This document shows positions 28,771 through 38,395 of a DNA stretch of 64,000 nt, one piece after another. How positions within the stretch are numbered: the first letter of the stretch is position 1; each line of letters opens with the position of its first letter. A program made the position numbers and the translations under genes. The stretch is from Burkholderia sp. (GTDB lineage Bacteria > Pseudomonadota > Gammaproteobacteria > Burkholderiales > Burkholderiaceae). The stretch covers positions 496,001 to 560,000 of the forward strand of contig CP144361.1 in assembly GCA_040954445.1 (NCBI GenBank), written 5' to 3'. The notes under the pieces are model-generated. The model was given only the letters and a program-made list of their open reading frames with translations. It was not told the origin of the DNA and did not search any database.

Positions 28771-29133
28771 GTGAAACCTTGCAGGGCGCGCAACGTCAGT
28801 CGATAGACGGTCTTCACGCAAAGTGATGCCTGAATCAGCGTATCGTCGTATAGACACGGGCGACCACGTGTGGGTATGGCATCGGGTATTTTGGCAAGGA
28901 CGGCTTCATCTATCCATATTGTTACGTTCCCCCGGTTGATCAGGCCTTCATTATAGGCCGCCAAATTCCTGACACGGTAGCGTGCCTTCGGCTCACCTTT
29001 CTTGTGTATGTCCTTGCGCATTTTCTTGGCAAAAATTAGGCAGTTACTCTGGAATCTGACTTGATAGGGGGCTGGCCCCGCGACCGTTGCGCGTAAACGT
29101 CAACGGATCTCGCTCGATTTATGCAACAACGCC
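28771..29133 (-). mobile_element. IS5-family element J, left part
   Basis: Continuation of the element at 26870-27642 with the transposase N-terminus (MRKDIHKKGEPKARYRVRNL) and the left terminal sequence ending GCAACAACGCC at 29133. It ends 77 bp before pdxH. Confidence 0.92.
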
Positions 29134-29210
29134 ATTCGAAAGTGAAATGCAAAAGTGAACGTTCCAATGGACGCGGAATCCACCCGAAGAGTAAAGCATT
29201 CCCACAAGAA

Positions 29211-29849
29211 ATGACCTCTCTCTCCAATCTCCGTATCAACTACTCGCGCGCCGCGCTCGACGAAGCCGACATCGCGTCCGATCCAATGCGTCAATTTGAC
29301 ACTTGGTTCAAGGAAGCGCGCGACGCACAACTTCCAGAACCGAACACCATGACGCTGGCCACGGTCGACCCCGAGGGCCGCCCTTCTGCGCGCATCGTGC
29401 TGATCAAAGGCGTGGACAGGCGCGGCTTCGTATTCTTCACCAACTACGAGAGCCGAAAGGGCCGCGAGATCGCACACAATCCCCATGCCGCGCTGCTATT
29501 CTACTGGATCGAACTCGAGCGCCAGGTGCGTATCGAAGGCCGCATCGAGAAAACCAGCGCTGTCGAATCCGACAGCTATTTCGCCTCGCGCCCGGTGGGC
29601 TCGCGCATCGGCGCTTGGGCCTCGGAGCAGAGCACGGTGATCGCCGATCGAGAGGTGCTGGAGGCGCGTGAACGCGACTGCGCCGTACGCTACGGCGAGA
29701 ACCCGCCGCGCCCGCCACACTGGGGCGGCTACCGCCTTCTGCCAGAGGTGATCGAATTCTGGCAGGGCCGGCCTTCAAGGCTACACGACCGCCTGTTGTA
29801 CCAGCGCAACGCGGCTGACGCCTGGACCATCAAGCGGCTCTCTCCTTGA
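29211..29849 (+). CDS. pdxH: Pyridoxine/pyridoxamine 5'-phosphate oxidase
   Basis: FMN enzyme making pyridoxal 5'-phosphate, the last step of vitamin B6 synthesis and salvage. 212 residues. Visible are [40 protein letters not shown] and SRKGREI (FMN/substrate binding), [23 protein letters not shown], and the terminal [29 protein letters not shown] choose the ATG of [14 protein letters not shown], preceded by CAAGAA. An in-frame ATG in the IS5 end at 29121 could add 30 residues and is an alternative start. cfa follows 131 bp downstream, as in related Burkholderia. Confidence 0.95.
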   Translation: MTSLSNLRINYSRAALDEADIASDPMRQFDTWFKEARDAQLPEPNTMTLATVDPEGRPSARIVLIKGVDRRGFVFFTNYESRKGREIAHNPHAALLFYWIELERQVRIEGRIEKTSAVESDSYFASRPVGSRIGAWASEQSTVIADREVLEARERDCAVRYGENPPRPPHWGGYRLLPEVIEFWQGRPSRLHDRLLYQRNAADAWTIKRLSP

Positions 29850-29980
29850 CCCAATTTCGCCGCGTAACCAACCCACGGCTCAGCTCATGTTTTGATTTAC
29901 ATGTCGACCCGCCACAGCGACGCGGCTGGTCAGTACGAAAACTTAGCTATATTTGTTTCAACGGACAATGGAGAATCCTC

Positions 29981-31201
29981 ATGTTCTGGGAAAAGAAACT
30001 GGCACAGTGGGTGGATGAAGTACGGGAAAAAGAAAACCTTCCGGTGCGCCTGGTCCTGTGGAATGGAGACCAGCATGATTTCGGCACCTTCTGCGCACCA
30101 GCGGTGACCCTAAAGGTCAATAATGCCTTGGCCCTGCCACTGTTGCTCGATCCGAGCCTCGACAATCTTGGCGAGGCTTATGTCCAGGGAAAAATCGATA
30201 TCGAGGGGTGCCTGCCTGACATCATTGAAATTGGCTACTCGTTGGCGCGTAGCACAACCATCAATGCGAGCAAGTTGACGCGCGTCACACGCTACTTCAC
30301 CCACACCAAGAATTCGGACAAGAAGGCGATTCAGTATCATTACGACATCTCAAACGATTTCTACCAGCTGTGGCTCGACGAGAACATGGTCTATTCCTGT
30401 GCCTACTTCGAGAATGGCGACGAGGATCTAGCCACTGCCCAGATCAAGAAAATCGACCACATCCTGACTAAGATCCAGCTCCAGCCGGGCCAGCCCCTAC
30501 TCGACATCGGCTGCGGCTGGGGCGCGCTAGTGCTGCGCGCAGCACAAAAGTTCGGCGCGCACTGCGTGGGCGTGACGCTCTCGCAGAACCAGTTCGACCT
30601 CGCCACCGAACGCGTACGCAAAGCAGGCCTCGAAAAGCAGATCGAGATCCGAATGCAGGATTACCGAGATGTGGAAGGCCAGTTCGACCGCATCACCAGC
30701 GTCGGCATGTTCGAGCATGTCGGTCGCAAGAATCTACCGGGCTACTTCACCAAGGTGCGCGAGCTGCTAACTGAGGACGGCGTAGCGATGAACCACGGCA
30801 TCACCTCCTCGGACGCGGACAGCGGCGAAGCCTCTCTGGGCGGCGGCGCATTCATCGATCGCTATGTGTTCCCGGACGGTGAGCTGCCGCACGTGAGCCT
30901 GGCGATCGAGGCGGCTCAGCATGGCGGCCTGGAGGTGGTTGATGCTGAGAGCCTGCGTCGTCACTATGCGCGCACGCTCGACATCTGGACCGAGAACTTC
31001 GAGGCCAAGGCCGACCAGGCCCGCCAGCTCGTCGACGACGAGAAGTTCCGGATCTGGCGCGTGTATCTCGCGGGCTGCGCTTATGCCTTCGAGAATGACG
31101 ACGTCTCGATTTACCAACTCGTCTGCCGCAAGGCCGGCCACAGCGCGAAAACACTACCCTGGTCGCGGCGCTACATGTACGAGAACCCGCTGCCGCTCTG
31201 A
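29981..31201 (+). CDS. cfa: Cyclopropane-fatty-acyl-phospholipid synthase
   Basis: Adds a methylene from S-adenosylmethionine across double bonds of membrane phospholipid chains. 406 residues starting MFWEKKLAQWVDEV, with GGAGAATCC as ribosome-binding site. Motifs are the SAM-binding LLDIGCGWGALVLRAAQ, VGVTLSQNQFDLA, the SVGMFEHVGRKNLPGYF catalytic region, and IDRYVFPDGELPHVS. Also the upstream YHYDISNDFYQLWLDENMVY segment typical of CFA synthases. The reading frame is intact. An IS3 end begins 2 bp after the stop. Confidence 0.95.
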   Translation: MFWEKKLAQWVDEVREKENLPVRLVLWNGDQHDFGTFCAPAVTLKVNNALALPLLLDPSLDNLGEAYVQGKIDIEGCLPDIIEIGYSLARSTTINASKLTRVTRYFTHTKNSDKKAIQYHYDISNDFYQLWLDENMVYSCAYFENGDEDLATAQIKKIDHILTKIQLQPGQPLLDIGCGWGALVLRAAQKFGAHCVGVTLSQNQFDLATERVRKAGLEKQIEIRMQDYRDVEGQFDRITSVGMFEHVGRKNLPGYFTKVRELLTEDGVAMNHGITSSDADSGEASLGGGAFIDRYVFPDGELPHVSLAIEAAQHGGLEVVDAESLRRHYARTLDIWTENFEAKADQARQLVDDEKFRIWRVYLAGCAYAFENDDVSIYQLVCRKAGHSAKTLPWSRRYMYENPLPL

Positions 31202-31203
31202 CG

Positions 31204-31289
31204 TGTAGTGGATCAATGGATACGCTTTTGTTTCGATCAGGACGAGCTTCCAGAGGCTGGCCTGACTGGTTTCGAGGTGATTTTAGTTA
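31204..31289. mobile_element. IS3-family end remnant
   Basis: TGTAGTGGATC... TTTCGATCAGGACG ... GGCTGGCCTGACTGG matches the left end of the IS3 remnant at 8042. Only the terminal ~85 bp are left, cut by IS5 sequence. Confidence 0.7.
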
Positions 31290-31754
31290 GCGTTGTTGCA
31301 TAAATCGAGTGTGAGGACGCAAATGACATCGACTGGCATAATTTCATGCGGTACGAACGGATTGCGGAGGAGTTAAGTCCGCAATACAGTTGATTACCCC
31401 GACGCGAACGGCGACCTCATTCGCCTGCGAGTCGATATGACGCGCCCAGAGACAGTTTTCGGTAAGCATCTTGAACCGATACATCACATTCTCGGCAAGC
31501 AATCGCCAGTGGTAGCCACTTTCTTTCTTTTATTCTCGAGGACCTTCACGGGCAATTACATCGACCGCGCCGTTACGCCATGCAGCACCGGACGTATCCG
31601 CTGGCCAATGAGCGATACTTTCACGTCACAGAATCAAAGGAATAGCACCGCGTGCAGCAATGTCCGCATGGCATGGCATGGCTTGGCTTCGTAGGCACCG
31701 TCACTGCAGATGACATCGATCCGTTCTTCGCTCGGAATCTGATCGAGCAATTTA
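31290..31754 (-). mobile_element. IS5-family element, 3' fragment, degraded
   Basis: Right end and C-terminal transposase region on the minus strand, strongly diverged with several frame breaks. It is cut at a TA by the MITE-S that starts at 31755. Confidence 0.82.
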
Positions 31755-31868
31755 TTGATCAAAAATAATTAATCTTGAAATTTGAAAATCGTCCCTCATG
31801 TCTCGTTTTTCCATGTCCATCACATGAGGGATGATTTCCAAATTGCAAGAGAACAAATTGCGAATCAA
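31755..31868. mobile_element. MITE-S, 114 bp, diverged arms
   Basis: TA-flanked TTGATC...GATCAA-like inverted repeat (right arm reads GCGAATCAA). Lies 131 bp upstream of cca. 31869-31999 is short and holds only the likely cca promoter region. Confidence 0.82.
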
Positions 31869-31999
31869 TAACCTCGGCCGAAGCACCTATGTCCCATGGT
31901 TTTTTTCATGCGGAGGCCCTCTTCTCTACCGACCGAGTTATAGCCTATTAACCAGCGGTGTATTACAATTTTCTTTTACAATCGCTAAATAATTAGTTC

Positions 32000-33265
32000 A
32001 TGAGGATCTACGCAGTCGGCGGCGCGATCCGCGATGAACTGCTTGGCGTGCCGGCCCAGGATCGCGACTACGTGGTGGTCGGCGCGACGCCAGAGCAGCT
32101 TGCCGACCTGGGCTACCGCCCAGTCGGCAAAGATTTCCCGGTGTTCCTACATCCGAGCACGTACGAGGAATACGCGCTGGCGCGCACCGAGCGTAAAACC
32201 GGAGCTGGTTATCGCGGATTCCAGTTCTATTTTGCGCCGGATGTTACCCTCGAGGAAGACCTAGCGCGCCGCGACCTGAGCATCAACGCGATGGCGCGCG
32301 AGCTGAGCCCAGACGGCAACCTGGTTGGTCCGGTGGTGGATCCGTTCGACGGTCGCGCAGACCTAGCCGCGAAGCGGTTTCGCCACCTCGGCCCGACCTT
32401 CGTCGAGGATCCGGTGCGGATTCTGCGGATCGCGCGCTTTGCGGCCCGTTTCGCCGATTTTACGGTCGCGCCCGAGACGCTCGCGCTGATGCATGAGATG
32501 GTGAGGGGCGGTGAGGTTGATATGCTGGTGCCCGAGCGGGTTTGGCAGGAGCTTTCGCGCGGGTTGATGGAAGGGAAGCCGTCGCGGATGTTTGAGGTGC
32601 TGCGCGAGTGCGGGGCGCTGGCACGCATCTTGCCAGAAGTCAACGCCCTGTTCGGCGTGCCGCAACGTGCCGACTACAACCTCGAGGGGGATAATACCGG
32701 CTTGCATGTGATGATGGTGGTTGACTATGCGGCGCGGCACAGCTATACACTTCCAGTGCGCTTCGTCGCACTGACCCACGATCTCGGCAAGGCCGCCGCA
32801 CACGAGCGCATGCTACCGCGCCATATCATCAACTATGAAGATGAAGGCCGCAGCGGCGAGCTACTCAAGCCCCTGATCGAGCGGCTGCGGGTTCCGAACG
32901 AGTGCCGCGACCTGGCGCTACTGGTAGCGCGTGAGCACGGCAATCTGCACCAAGTGATGCAGATGCGCGCGACTGCGCTGGTGTGCTTTCTGGAGCGCGT
33001 CGACGCGCTGCGCAAGCCAGGTCGCTTCGCCGAGATGCTGCAGGCCTGCGAATCGAATGCGCGAGGGGGGCTTGAGTTCGAGGCACCGCCTTGTCCACAC
33101 GCCGAGCGCCTGCGGCGCGCTCTGTTGGCTGCGCGCTCGGTGAATGCCGGCCAGGTGGCGAATGGGCTGCGCGGCAATCCGGAAGGGATCCGAGAAGCGG
33201 TGCGGCGGGCGCGGATCGAAGCGGTATCGACCGAGTTCTCGATCGATGTCGGCGCTGGCGAATGA
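32000..33265 (+). CDS. cca: CCA-adding tRNA nucleotidyltransferase
   Basis: Adds or repairs the 3' CCA of tRNAs without a template. 421 residues. Class II hallmarks: MRIYAVGGAIRDELLG (glycine-rich), DRDYVVVGAT (two catalytic Asp), RRDLSINAMA, and FVEDPVRILRIARFAARF. The C-terminal part holds an HD domain (LHVMMVVDYA and ALTHDLGKA) with phosphohydrolase residues, as in the proteobacterial multifunctional form. ATG at 32000. The frame is intact. Confidence 0.95.
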   Translation: MRIYAVGGAIRDELLGVPAQDRDYVVVGATPEQLADLGYRPVGKDFPVFLHPSTYEEYALARTERKTGAGYRGFQFYFAPDVTLEEDLARRDLSINAMARELSPDGNLVGPVVDPFDGRADLAAKRFRHLGPTFVEDPVRILRIARFAARFADFTVAPETLALMHEMVRGGEVDMLVPERVWQELSRGLMEGKPSRMFEVLRECGALARILPEVNALFGVPQRADYNLEGDNTGLHVMMVVDYAARHSYTLPVRFVALTHDLGKAAAHERMLPRHIINYEDEGRSGELLKPLIERLRVPNECRDLALLVAREHGNLHQVMQMRATALVCFLERVDALRKPGRFAEMLQACESNARGGLEFEAPPCPHAERLRRALLAARSVNAGQVANGLRGNPEGIREAVRRARIEAVSTEFSIDVGAGE

Positions 33266-33390
33266 GCGGTGCGCAGGAGGCGGCGATCCGCGGCGCGCGA
33301 CCGGGGCAGATGCACCGGCTTTTCTTGATTTTACTGCACCAGCTCGGTGTAGAAAATACGGTTGTTGAGACGGTTTCAAGAGTGAAGTAA

Positions 33391-33474
33391 CCTTGTTGCA
33401 TAAATCGAGCGAGATCTGTTGACGTTTACGCGCAACGGTCGCGGGGCTAGCCCTCTATCAAGTCAGATTCCAGA
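33391..33474 (+). mobile_element. IS5-family left-end fragment
   Basis: The terminal ~84 bp of an IS5 left end (TTGTTGCATAAATCGAGCGAG to GATTCCAGA). It is directly followed by the opposite-oriented copy at 33475. Confidence 0.8.
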
Positions 33475-34601
33475 GGCGTTGTTGCATAAATCGAGCGTGA
33501 GGACGCCATGGTATCGACGGGCATAATTGCAGGCGATACGAACGGATTGCGGACGAGCGAGGTCCGCCATGCGGTTGATGACGCTGACGCGAACGGAGAA
33601 CTCGGTCGCCTGCGCGTCGATGTGACGCGCCCAGAGACACTTTCCGGTGAGGGTCTTGAACCGATACATCGCATTCTCGGCAAGCGATCGCCGGTGGTAG
33701 CCACTGTCTTGCTTCCATTCTCGACGACCGTCACGGGCAATTGCATCAACCGCGCCATTACGCCACGCCGCATCGGGCATATCCGCTGGCCAATGAGCGG
33801 CACCCTCGCGTGGCGGAATCAAAGGAATAGCACTGCGTGCAGCAATGGCCGCATGGCATGACTTGGTGTCGTAGGCACCGTCGCCGCCGATGACATCGAT
33901 TTGTTGGTCGTCTGGAATCTGGTCCAGCAACTTGGCCAGCGCGTCACCGTCAGCCCCATTCTGATGGGTGATTAGCGCGGCATGCACTTGACCCGTATTC
34001 GCGTTGAGCGCGAGATGGACTTTACGCCACGTGCGCCGCTTCGAGTAGCCGTGCTGGCGCACCTTCCATTCACCTGCGCCATAGACCTCCTTCAGAGCGG
34101 TGCTGTCGACAACCAGATAGATCGGGTTCGTTGTCGCGAAGGATTGGCAGTTCGACATCAGGCGTTTTTGCCCGGCAACAGAGCGCGGTGTAATTCAGAA
34201 CCGGCAAGCTCGGGAAGGCCAGAGCGCGCAGACTTTGGGTGAAACCTTGCAGGGCGCGCAACGTCAGTCGATAGAAGGTCTTCACGCCAAGTAATGCCTG
34301 GATCAGCGTATCGCCGTCTAGACACGGTTGAGCACGCGTGGGTATGGCGTCGGGTATTCTGGCAAGGACGGCTTCATCTATTCATATCGTCACGTTCCCC
34401 CGGTTGATCAGGCTTTCATTATAGGCCGCCCAATTCCTGACACGGTAGCGTGTCTTCGGCTCACCTGTCTTGTGTATGTCCGTGCGCATTTTTTTGGAAA
34501 AAATTAGGCAGTTACTCTGGAATCTGACTTGATAGGGGGCTGGCCCCGCGATCGTTGCGCGTAAACGTCAACGGATCTCGCTCGATTTATGCAATAACGC
34601 C
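33475..34601 (-). mobile_element. IS5-family element, full length, frameshifted
   Basis: 1127 bp with both ends (left end carries one change, GCAATAACGCC). The minus-strand transposase is open over the C-terminal two thirds, with GGDGAYDTKS and YHRRSLAENAMYRFK. Small insertions near 34090 and 34128 shift the region around the first catalytic Asp, so no full protein is encoded. Confidence 0.92.
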
Positions 34602-34649
34602 GTCCGGAAGAACGAAGTCTATCGGCTAGTCGACAGTTATGCCCATCTA

Positions 34650-34763
34650 TTGATCCGCAATTTGTGATTTGGAAATTGGAAAATCCTCCCTCATGTTTCG
34701 TTTTTCCATGCCCCTCACATGAGGGAGGATTTTCCAATTTCCAAATCACAAATTGCGGATCAA
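34650..34763. mobile_element. MITE-S, 114 bp, near-perfect palindrome
   Basis: TTGATCCGCAATTTGTGATT and exact complement at the ends, TA on both sides. The arms are essentially identical. It interrupts the gene remnant directly upstream of the glycosyltransferase. Confidence 0.92.
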
Positions 34764-34764
34764 T

Positions 34765-34861
34765 AAGCAAGGTGAGCGGACCGATCGAGGCCCTTCCGAT
34801 TCACAAGACCCTGCGTTGGGTGCGCGACCACGAGGGTGGTGGCGGGTCGGGGGTGGCTTGA
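34765..34861 (+). pseudogene. C-terminal remnant of an upstream gene
   Basis: The sequence after the MITE-S reads VSGPIEALPIHKTLRWV and RDHEGGGGSGVA before TGA at 34859-34861, overlapping the TTG start of the next gene. It looks like the truncated end of a gene once cotranscribed with the glycosyltransferase. Identity is unknown; I cannot assign a family from 30 residues. Confidence 0.5.
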
Positions 34862-35988
34862 AGCTGATTTTCGACGTGGATGCGATCATCCCGCCCTTCT
34901 CGGGGATCGGTCGCTATGCCTGGGAACTCGCACGTTATTTCATCCAGCATGATGAATGTTTTGACGACTTGAGGTTTCACTACCAGGGAAACTGGGTCGA
35001 TGACCGGCAGGCGCTCGGTGTAGGCAGCCTGCTCGGGCTGCGGTCGGTGCTCGGTCGCTATGCGAAGCTCTACAAGTCGCATCGCCGTCTGGCGCGCTGG
35101 GCGGTCCATCGGGCGATGCGTGGCCATTGTTTTCATTCGCCTAACTATTTCCTGCCCCAAGGCGTGCGCGACGGCATCGTCACGATTCACGACCTGTCGA
35201 TTTTCAAGTACCCCGAAACACATCCGCGTGAGCGGATCGAACACTTCCGTATCAATTTTGACGACAGCCTGAAGCGTGCCGTCCATCTGATCACCGATTC
35301 GGAGGCGATGCGCTCCGAGGTTGCTACCTTTTTCGGTTGGCCGGAACAGAAGATCACGGCAATTCCGCTCGGAGTGCCGCGTGGGTTCCGTCCTAGCGCC
35401 GAGCCGGATATCTCGCCGGTCCTGGCGCGGTATGGACTCGCGTACGGTCGCTACGCGCTGTGTGTGGCGACGCTGGAGCCGCGCAAGGGTATCGATAGCC
35501 TAATCGATGCCTACGGGGATTTGCCCTCCGAGTTACGGCTCGCCTGTCCCCTGATGCTGGCCGGTGTGCGAGGCTGGTTGAGCGATGACCTGATGACGCG
35601 GATTCGGCTTGCTGCGGACGAAAACTGGCTGCACTACCTCGGTTACGTGCCAGAGGCGGATCTACCGATGCTTTACTCGGGGGCGCGTGCCTTCTGTTTT
35701 CCTTCGAGATACGAAGGTTTCGGCCTTCCGGTACTAGAAGCGATGGCAAGCGGCGTGCCCACGCTGACCTCCAATGCGTCGTCACTGCCCGAGGTGGCGG
35801 GAGGCGCTGCCTGGCTGGTCGAGCCCGATGACCGCGATGCACTGCGCGATGGGCTGGCGCGTGTGCTCACCGACGAAGCTTGGCGCGCCACCGCTGCCAG
35901 ACGTGGCCTCGCGGTAGCGGCCGAAGCGACCTGGGAGCGCTGCGCACTGCATACGCTTGATGTCTACCGGCGTTACGTCGAGGTATGA
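34858..35988 (+). CDS. Glycosyltransferase, GT-B fold (GT1/GT4 type)
   Basis: Transfers a sugar from a nucleotide donor during surface polysaccharide synthesis; the acceptor is unknown. 376 residues. The N-terminus LKLIFDVDAIIPPFSGIGRY is the acceptor-side domain. The C-terminal donor domain carries CVATLEPRKGIDSLIDAY, YVPEADLPMLYSGARAF and PSRYEGFGLPVLEAMASGVP, whose EGFGLPVLE is the GT4 E-x7-E motif. The likely start is TTG at 34858, overlapping the stop of the upstream remnant; an ATG 105 bp upstream lies in MITE sequence. It converges with the next glycosyltransferase. Known Burkholderia counterparts occur in polysaccharide clusters, but no cluster remains here. Confidence 0.88.
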   Translation: MKLIFDVDAIIPPFSGIGRYAWELARYFIQHDECFDDLRFHYQGNWVDDRQALGVGSLLGLRSVLGRYAKLYKSHRRLARWAVHRAMRGHCFHSPNYFLPQGVRDGIVTIHDLSIFKYPETHPRERIEHFRINFDDSLKRAVHLITDSEAMRSEVATFFGWPEQKITAIPLGVPRGFRPSAEPDISPVLARYGLAYGRYALCVATLEPRKGIDSLIDAYGDLPSELRLACPLMLAGVRGWLSDDLMTRIRLAADENWLHYLGYVPEADLPMLYSGARAFCFPSRYEGFGLPVLEAMASGVPTLTSNASSLPEVAGGAAWLVEPDDRDALRDGLARVLTDEAWRATAARRGLAVAAEATWERCALHTLDVYRRYVEV

Positions 35989-37289
35989 GTCGCCAGGGGG
36001 GCCGCCACCAATAGATTTTTTAGTGCGGCGGCGCTGTCGCGCCAGGTGAAGCGTGTGATCGATGCGCTGTCTGGTGCATCGCGCCGCTCGAGTCGTGTCA
36101 GCCAGCCACCCAGCTGCACGGCCAGTTCATCGCCGTTCGTCGCTGTGAAGTAGCTGGCATGCTCGCCAGCGATTTCACGAAAGATAGGCAGGTCGCGCAG
36201 CAGTAGCGGAATGCCGTAATGCGCGGCCTCGACGATAGGCAGCCCGTAGCCCTCCGCCTCGGAGGCGAACACCAGCCCATCCGCCTGCCGGTATATCTTG
36301 GAGAGTTGATCGTCGTCCGCATCGTCGATCCAGCTCAATTTCCCTCCGGATGCAGCGCAACGCCACGAAAACCGCTCGGCGAATGTATCCATGCCCCAGC
36401 CGAGCCGACCGACGATGACTAGCCTGGCCGGGTCGTCCATCTCGCGCCACCGGGTCTCGAATGCCTCGATGACGAGGGTATGGCCTTTGCGTGGCTCGAT
36501 GGTGCCTACCATGATAATGAGCGGGCTATCGGAACGGGCTCGCGTTTTCCGTGCGGTCGTTCTGGCCCGACCGCGAACCCGACCGCCGATGTCGCAGCCG
36601 AGGGGAAAATTCCGGATGGGCAAGCTCGATGCGTCGATCGAAAAACGGGCTTGTATCAGCTGCGCGGCGGCGTCACGCGTAGTGGGGGCGATGCTGATCA
36701 AGCTATCGGCGTGGATGGCGATGGTCGAGAACCAGTGAAGGAAGGACCGGTTCCCACGCGCCGTGAACCACTCAGGATGATGGGCCGGCAGCACGTCATA
36801 GACCACGAACATGAGCTGCACTCCCTTCGCTTTCCAGGCGAGAAAGTCAAATTGCCGCAGCGCAAGAATCCGGCTGGTTAGGTCTAGACCCAGAAAAATG
36901 TCTCCTAATTGCGGAGCCAGGCGGTGCCGTCCGGTATCGACAGAGACCGCGCCGAACGAGGCCAGAAAATCGTCTGCATAGCGATAAGCGCGTCTGCGCG
37001 TTGCCAGGACGGGTCTGACTATAAAATCGGGGGGCGGCGCATCGATCAGCTGCCACAGCAGCGAGCGGACCACGCGCTGGATGCCGGTCCCGGCATCATA
37101 TTTCGCGATGATAGACACATCGACCAGCAGTTCGCGCTTCCGATTGGCAACCGCCATGCCGGATTTGCGCGGCGCGACAGCCTGTACCACACGTCGCGCG
37201 AGCCGTGTGGCGGGTCGATAGAGCCAGGTGGCCAGCTCCATCAGCACGGCGGCGAGCAGGATCCTTGGCGACAGCATCGTGGCGGGCAC
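35973..37289 (-). CDS. Glycosyltransferase, GT-B fold (GT4 type)
   Basis: A second polysaccharide glycosyltransferase on the opposite strand, 438 residues. After a short N-terminal hydrophobic stretch (MLSPRILLAAVLMELATWLY) it has VDVSIIAKYDAGTGIQRVVR (acceptor domain). The donor domain contains IIMVGTIEPRKGHTLVIEAF and FASEAEGYGLPIVEAAHYGI with the E-x7-E motif (EGYGLPIVE). The 3' ends of this gene and the preceding one overlap by 16 bp. The start could be MPATML or the internal MLSPR a few codons later. Both genes are intact, suggesting the pair is still used. Confidence 0.87.
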   Translation of the reverse strand: MPATMLSPRILLAAVLMELATWLYRPATRLARRVVQAVAPRKSGMAVANRKRELLVDVSIIAKYDAGTGIQRVVRSLLWQLIDAPPPDFIVRPVLATRRRAYRYADDFLASFGAVSVDTGRHRLAPQLGDIFLGLDLTSRILALRQFDFLAWKAKGVQLMFVVYDVLPAHHPEWFTARGNRSFLHWFSTIAIHADSLISIAPTTRDAAAQLIQARFSIDASSLPIRNFPLGCDIGGRVRGRARTTARKTRARSDSPLIIMVGTIEPRKGHTLVIEAFETRWREMDDPARLVIVGRLGWGMDTFAERFSWRCAASGGKLSWIDDADDDQLSKIYRQADGLVFASEAEGYGLPIVEAAHYGIPLLLRDLPIFREIAGEHASYFTATNGDELAVQLGGWLTRLERRDAPDSASITRFTWRDSAAALKNLLVAAPLATHTST

Positions 37290-37322
37290 TCAGGCGACGT
37301 GTTCCTAGTAAAAAAGCGTTAT

Positions 37323-37460
37323 GGCGTTGTTGCATAAATCGAGTGTGAGGATGCAATAGCATCGACGGGCATAATTTCAGGCGATATGAACGGATTGCGG
37401 ACGAGCGTGGTCCGCAATCCGTTCCATTGCGTCCTCACACTCGATTTATGCAACAACGCC
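37323..37460. mobile_element. MITE-R, 138 bp basic form
   Basis: Two inverted IS5 right ends, GGCGTTGTTGCAT at one end and ATGCAACAACGCC at the other. It lacks the 22 bp insert. A possible 4 bp repeat TTAT flanks it. Starts 34 bp beyond the glycosyltransferase start codon region. Confidence 0.9.
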
Positions 37461-37568
37461 TTATAGGCCGACCAATTGCTGACACCGTAGCGTGCGTTCG
37501 GCTCACATGTCTTGCGTATGTCCCTGAGCATCTTCTTGGAAAAAGTTGAAAGTTTACGCTGGAATCTA
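37461..37568 (-). mobile_element. Divergent IS5-family left-end fragment
   Basis: Sequence of the diverged subfamily (transposase start region MLRDIRKTCEPNARYGV on the minus strand). It is bounded by the MITE-R on the left and an IS630 fragment at a TA on the right. Confidence 0.7.
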
Positions 37569-37757
37569 TTGATCCGACATGCGTTATCTTGCAAATTGGC
37601 AAATTGACCCTCATGTGAAGGAAATGGAAAAACGAGATATAAAATCGCTTCCTCGTGAAGCATGTGAAGAGCGGCGACGACAGGTGATCAACCTGCACAC
37701 GCTCGGGCTGGACCTACCACGAGATTGCCGAGCATACGAACCTGTCGCGCCCGCACA
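37569..37757 (+). mobile_element. IS630-family element, 5' fragment
   Basis: Starts TTGATCCGACATGCG after TA, continues with the MITE-S-like leader (CTCATGTGAAGGAAATGG), then the transposase N-terminus (EERRRQVINLHT), frameshifted at GLDL. Ends after PRDCRAYEPVA. Confirms that the MITE-S arm is the IS630 left end. Confidence 0.8.
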
Positions 37758-37971
37758 CACCCACGAAGGTTGGGCTGCAATCCAGCATCATCGTCTATCC
37801 ACTTCACTTCCATCGACCCTCCAAAAATGCCTTCTCGGGCTGGGCAGATGCGCCACATGTTTAGCCTAAACCCACACGCGGCTTGAGCATGGCGATTAAG
37901 TTGGATGCCGACTGCTACGTACTTTACATGCTGCCAGGCGAGCGCTTTTTCTGCTTCGAGCCAGTTTACTC
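37758..37971. other. Unidentified remnant
   Basis: About 210 bp with a minus-strand open stretch (NWLEAEKALAWQHVKYVAVG, then RLNMWRICPAREGIF) that looks like decayed coding sequence. I cannot assign a family. It ends at a MITE-R with an 8 bp duplication. Confidence 0.35.
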
Positions 37972-38109
37972 GGCGTTGTTGCATAAATCGAGCGTGAGGA
38001 CGAAAGGGAACGAATTGCAGACCTCGCTCGTCCGCAATCCGTTCGTATCGCCTGAAATTATGCCCGTCGATGCCATTGCGTCCTCGCGCTCGATTTATGC
38101 AACAACGCC
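37972..38109. mobile_element. MITE-R, 138 bp, with 8 bp target duplication
   Basis: Standard 138 bp form. GTTTACTC occurs immediately on both sides, an exact 8 bp duplication. The region after it up to pyrF (38110-38395) shows no gene; TAAAAT at 38354-38359 may be the pyrF -10. Confidence 0.9.
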
Positions 38110-38395
38110 GTTTACTCACCCGATCAACGCAGTGAACCTACCTGGGTGGCACCGACGCGCATGGTATGAATCTACTCGGGCCAAGAGATCGCCTCCTGAC
38201 GCACCGCTTTCGTTTCACGGTGGGGAGCGCGTACCGATCTGTGCCCGGGCGCGCCCAAGGCGACGGGAAAAGGCCGCCGAAAAAGTAGCTGGGAAAGCAG
38301 TCGAAATCGACTATTGACCAGAGGAACGTGGTAGAGGGAAGGGACGCGGCTGGTAAAATACACTCCCCTGTTCCTCAAACGATGCGCCGCAAAAC

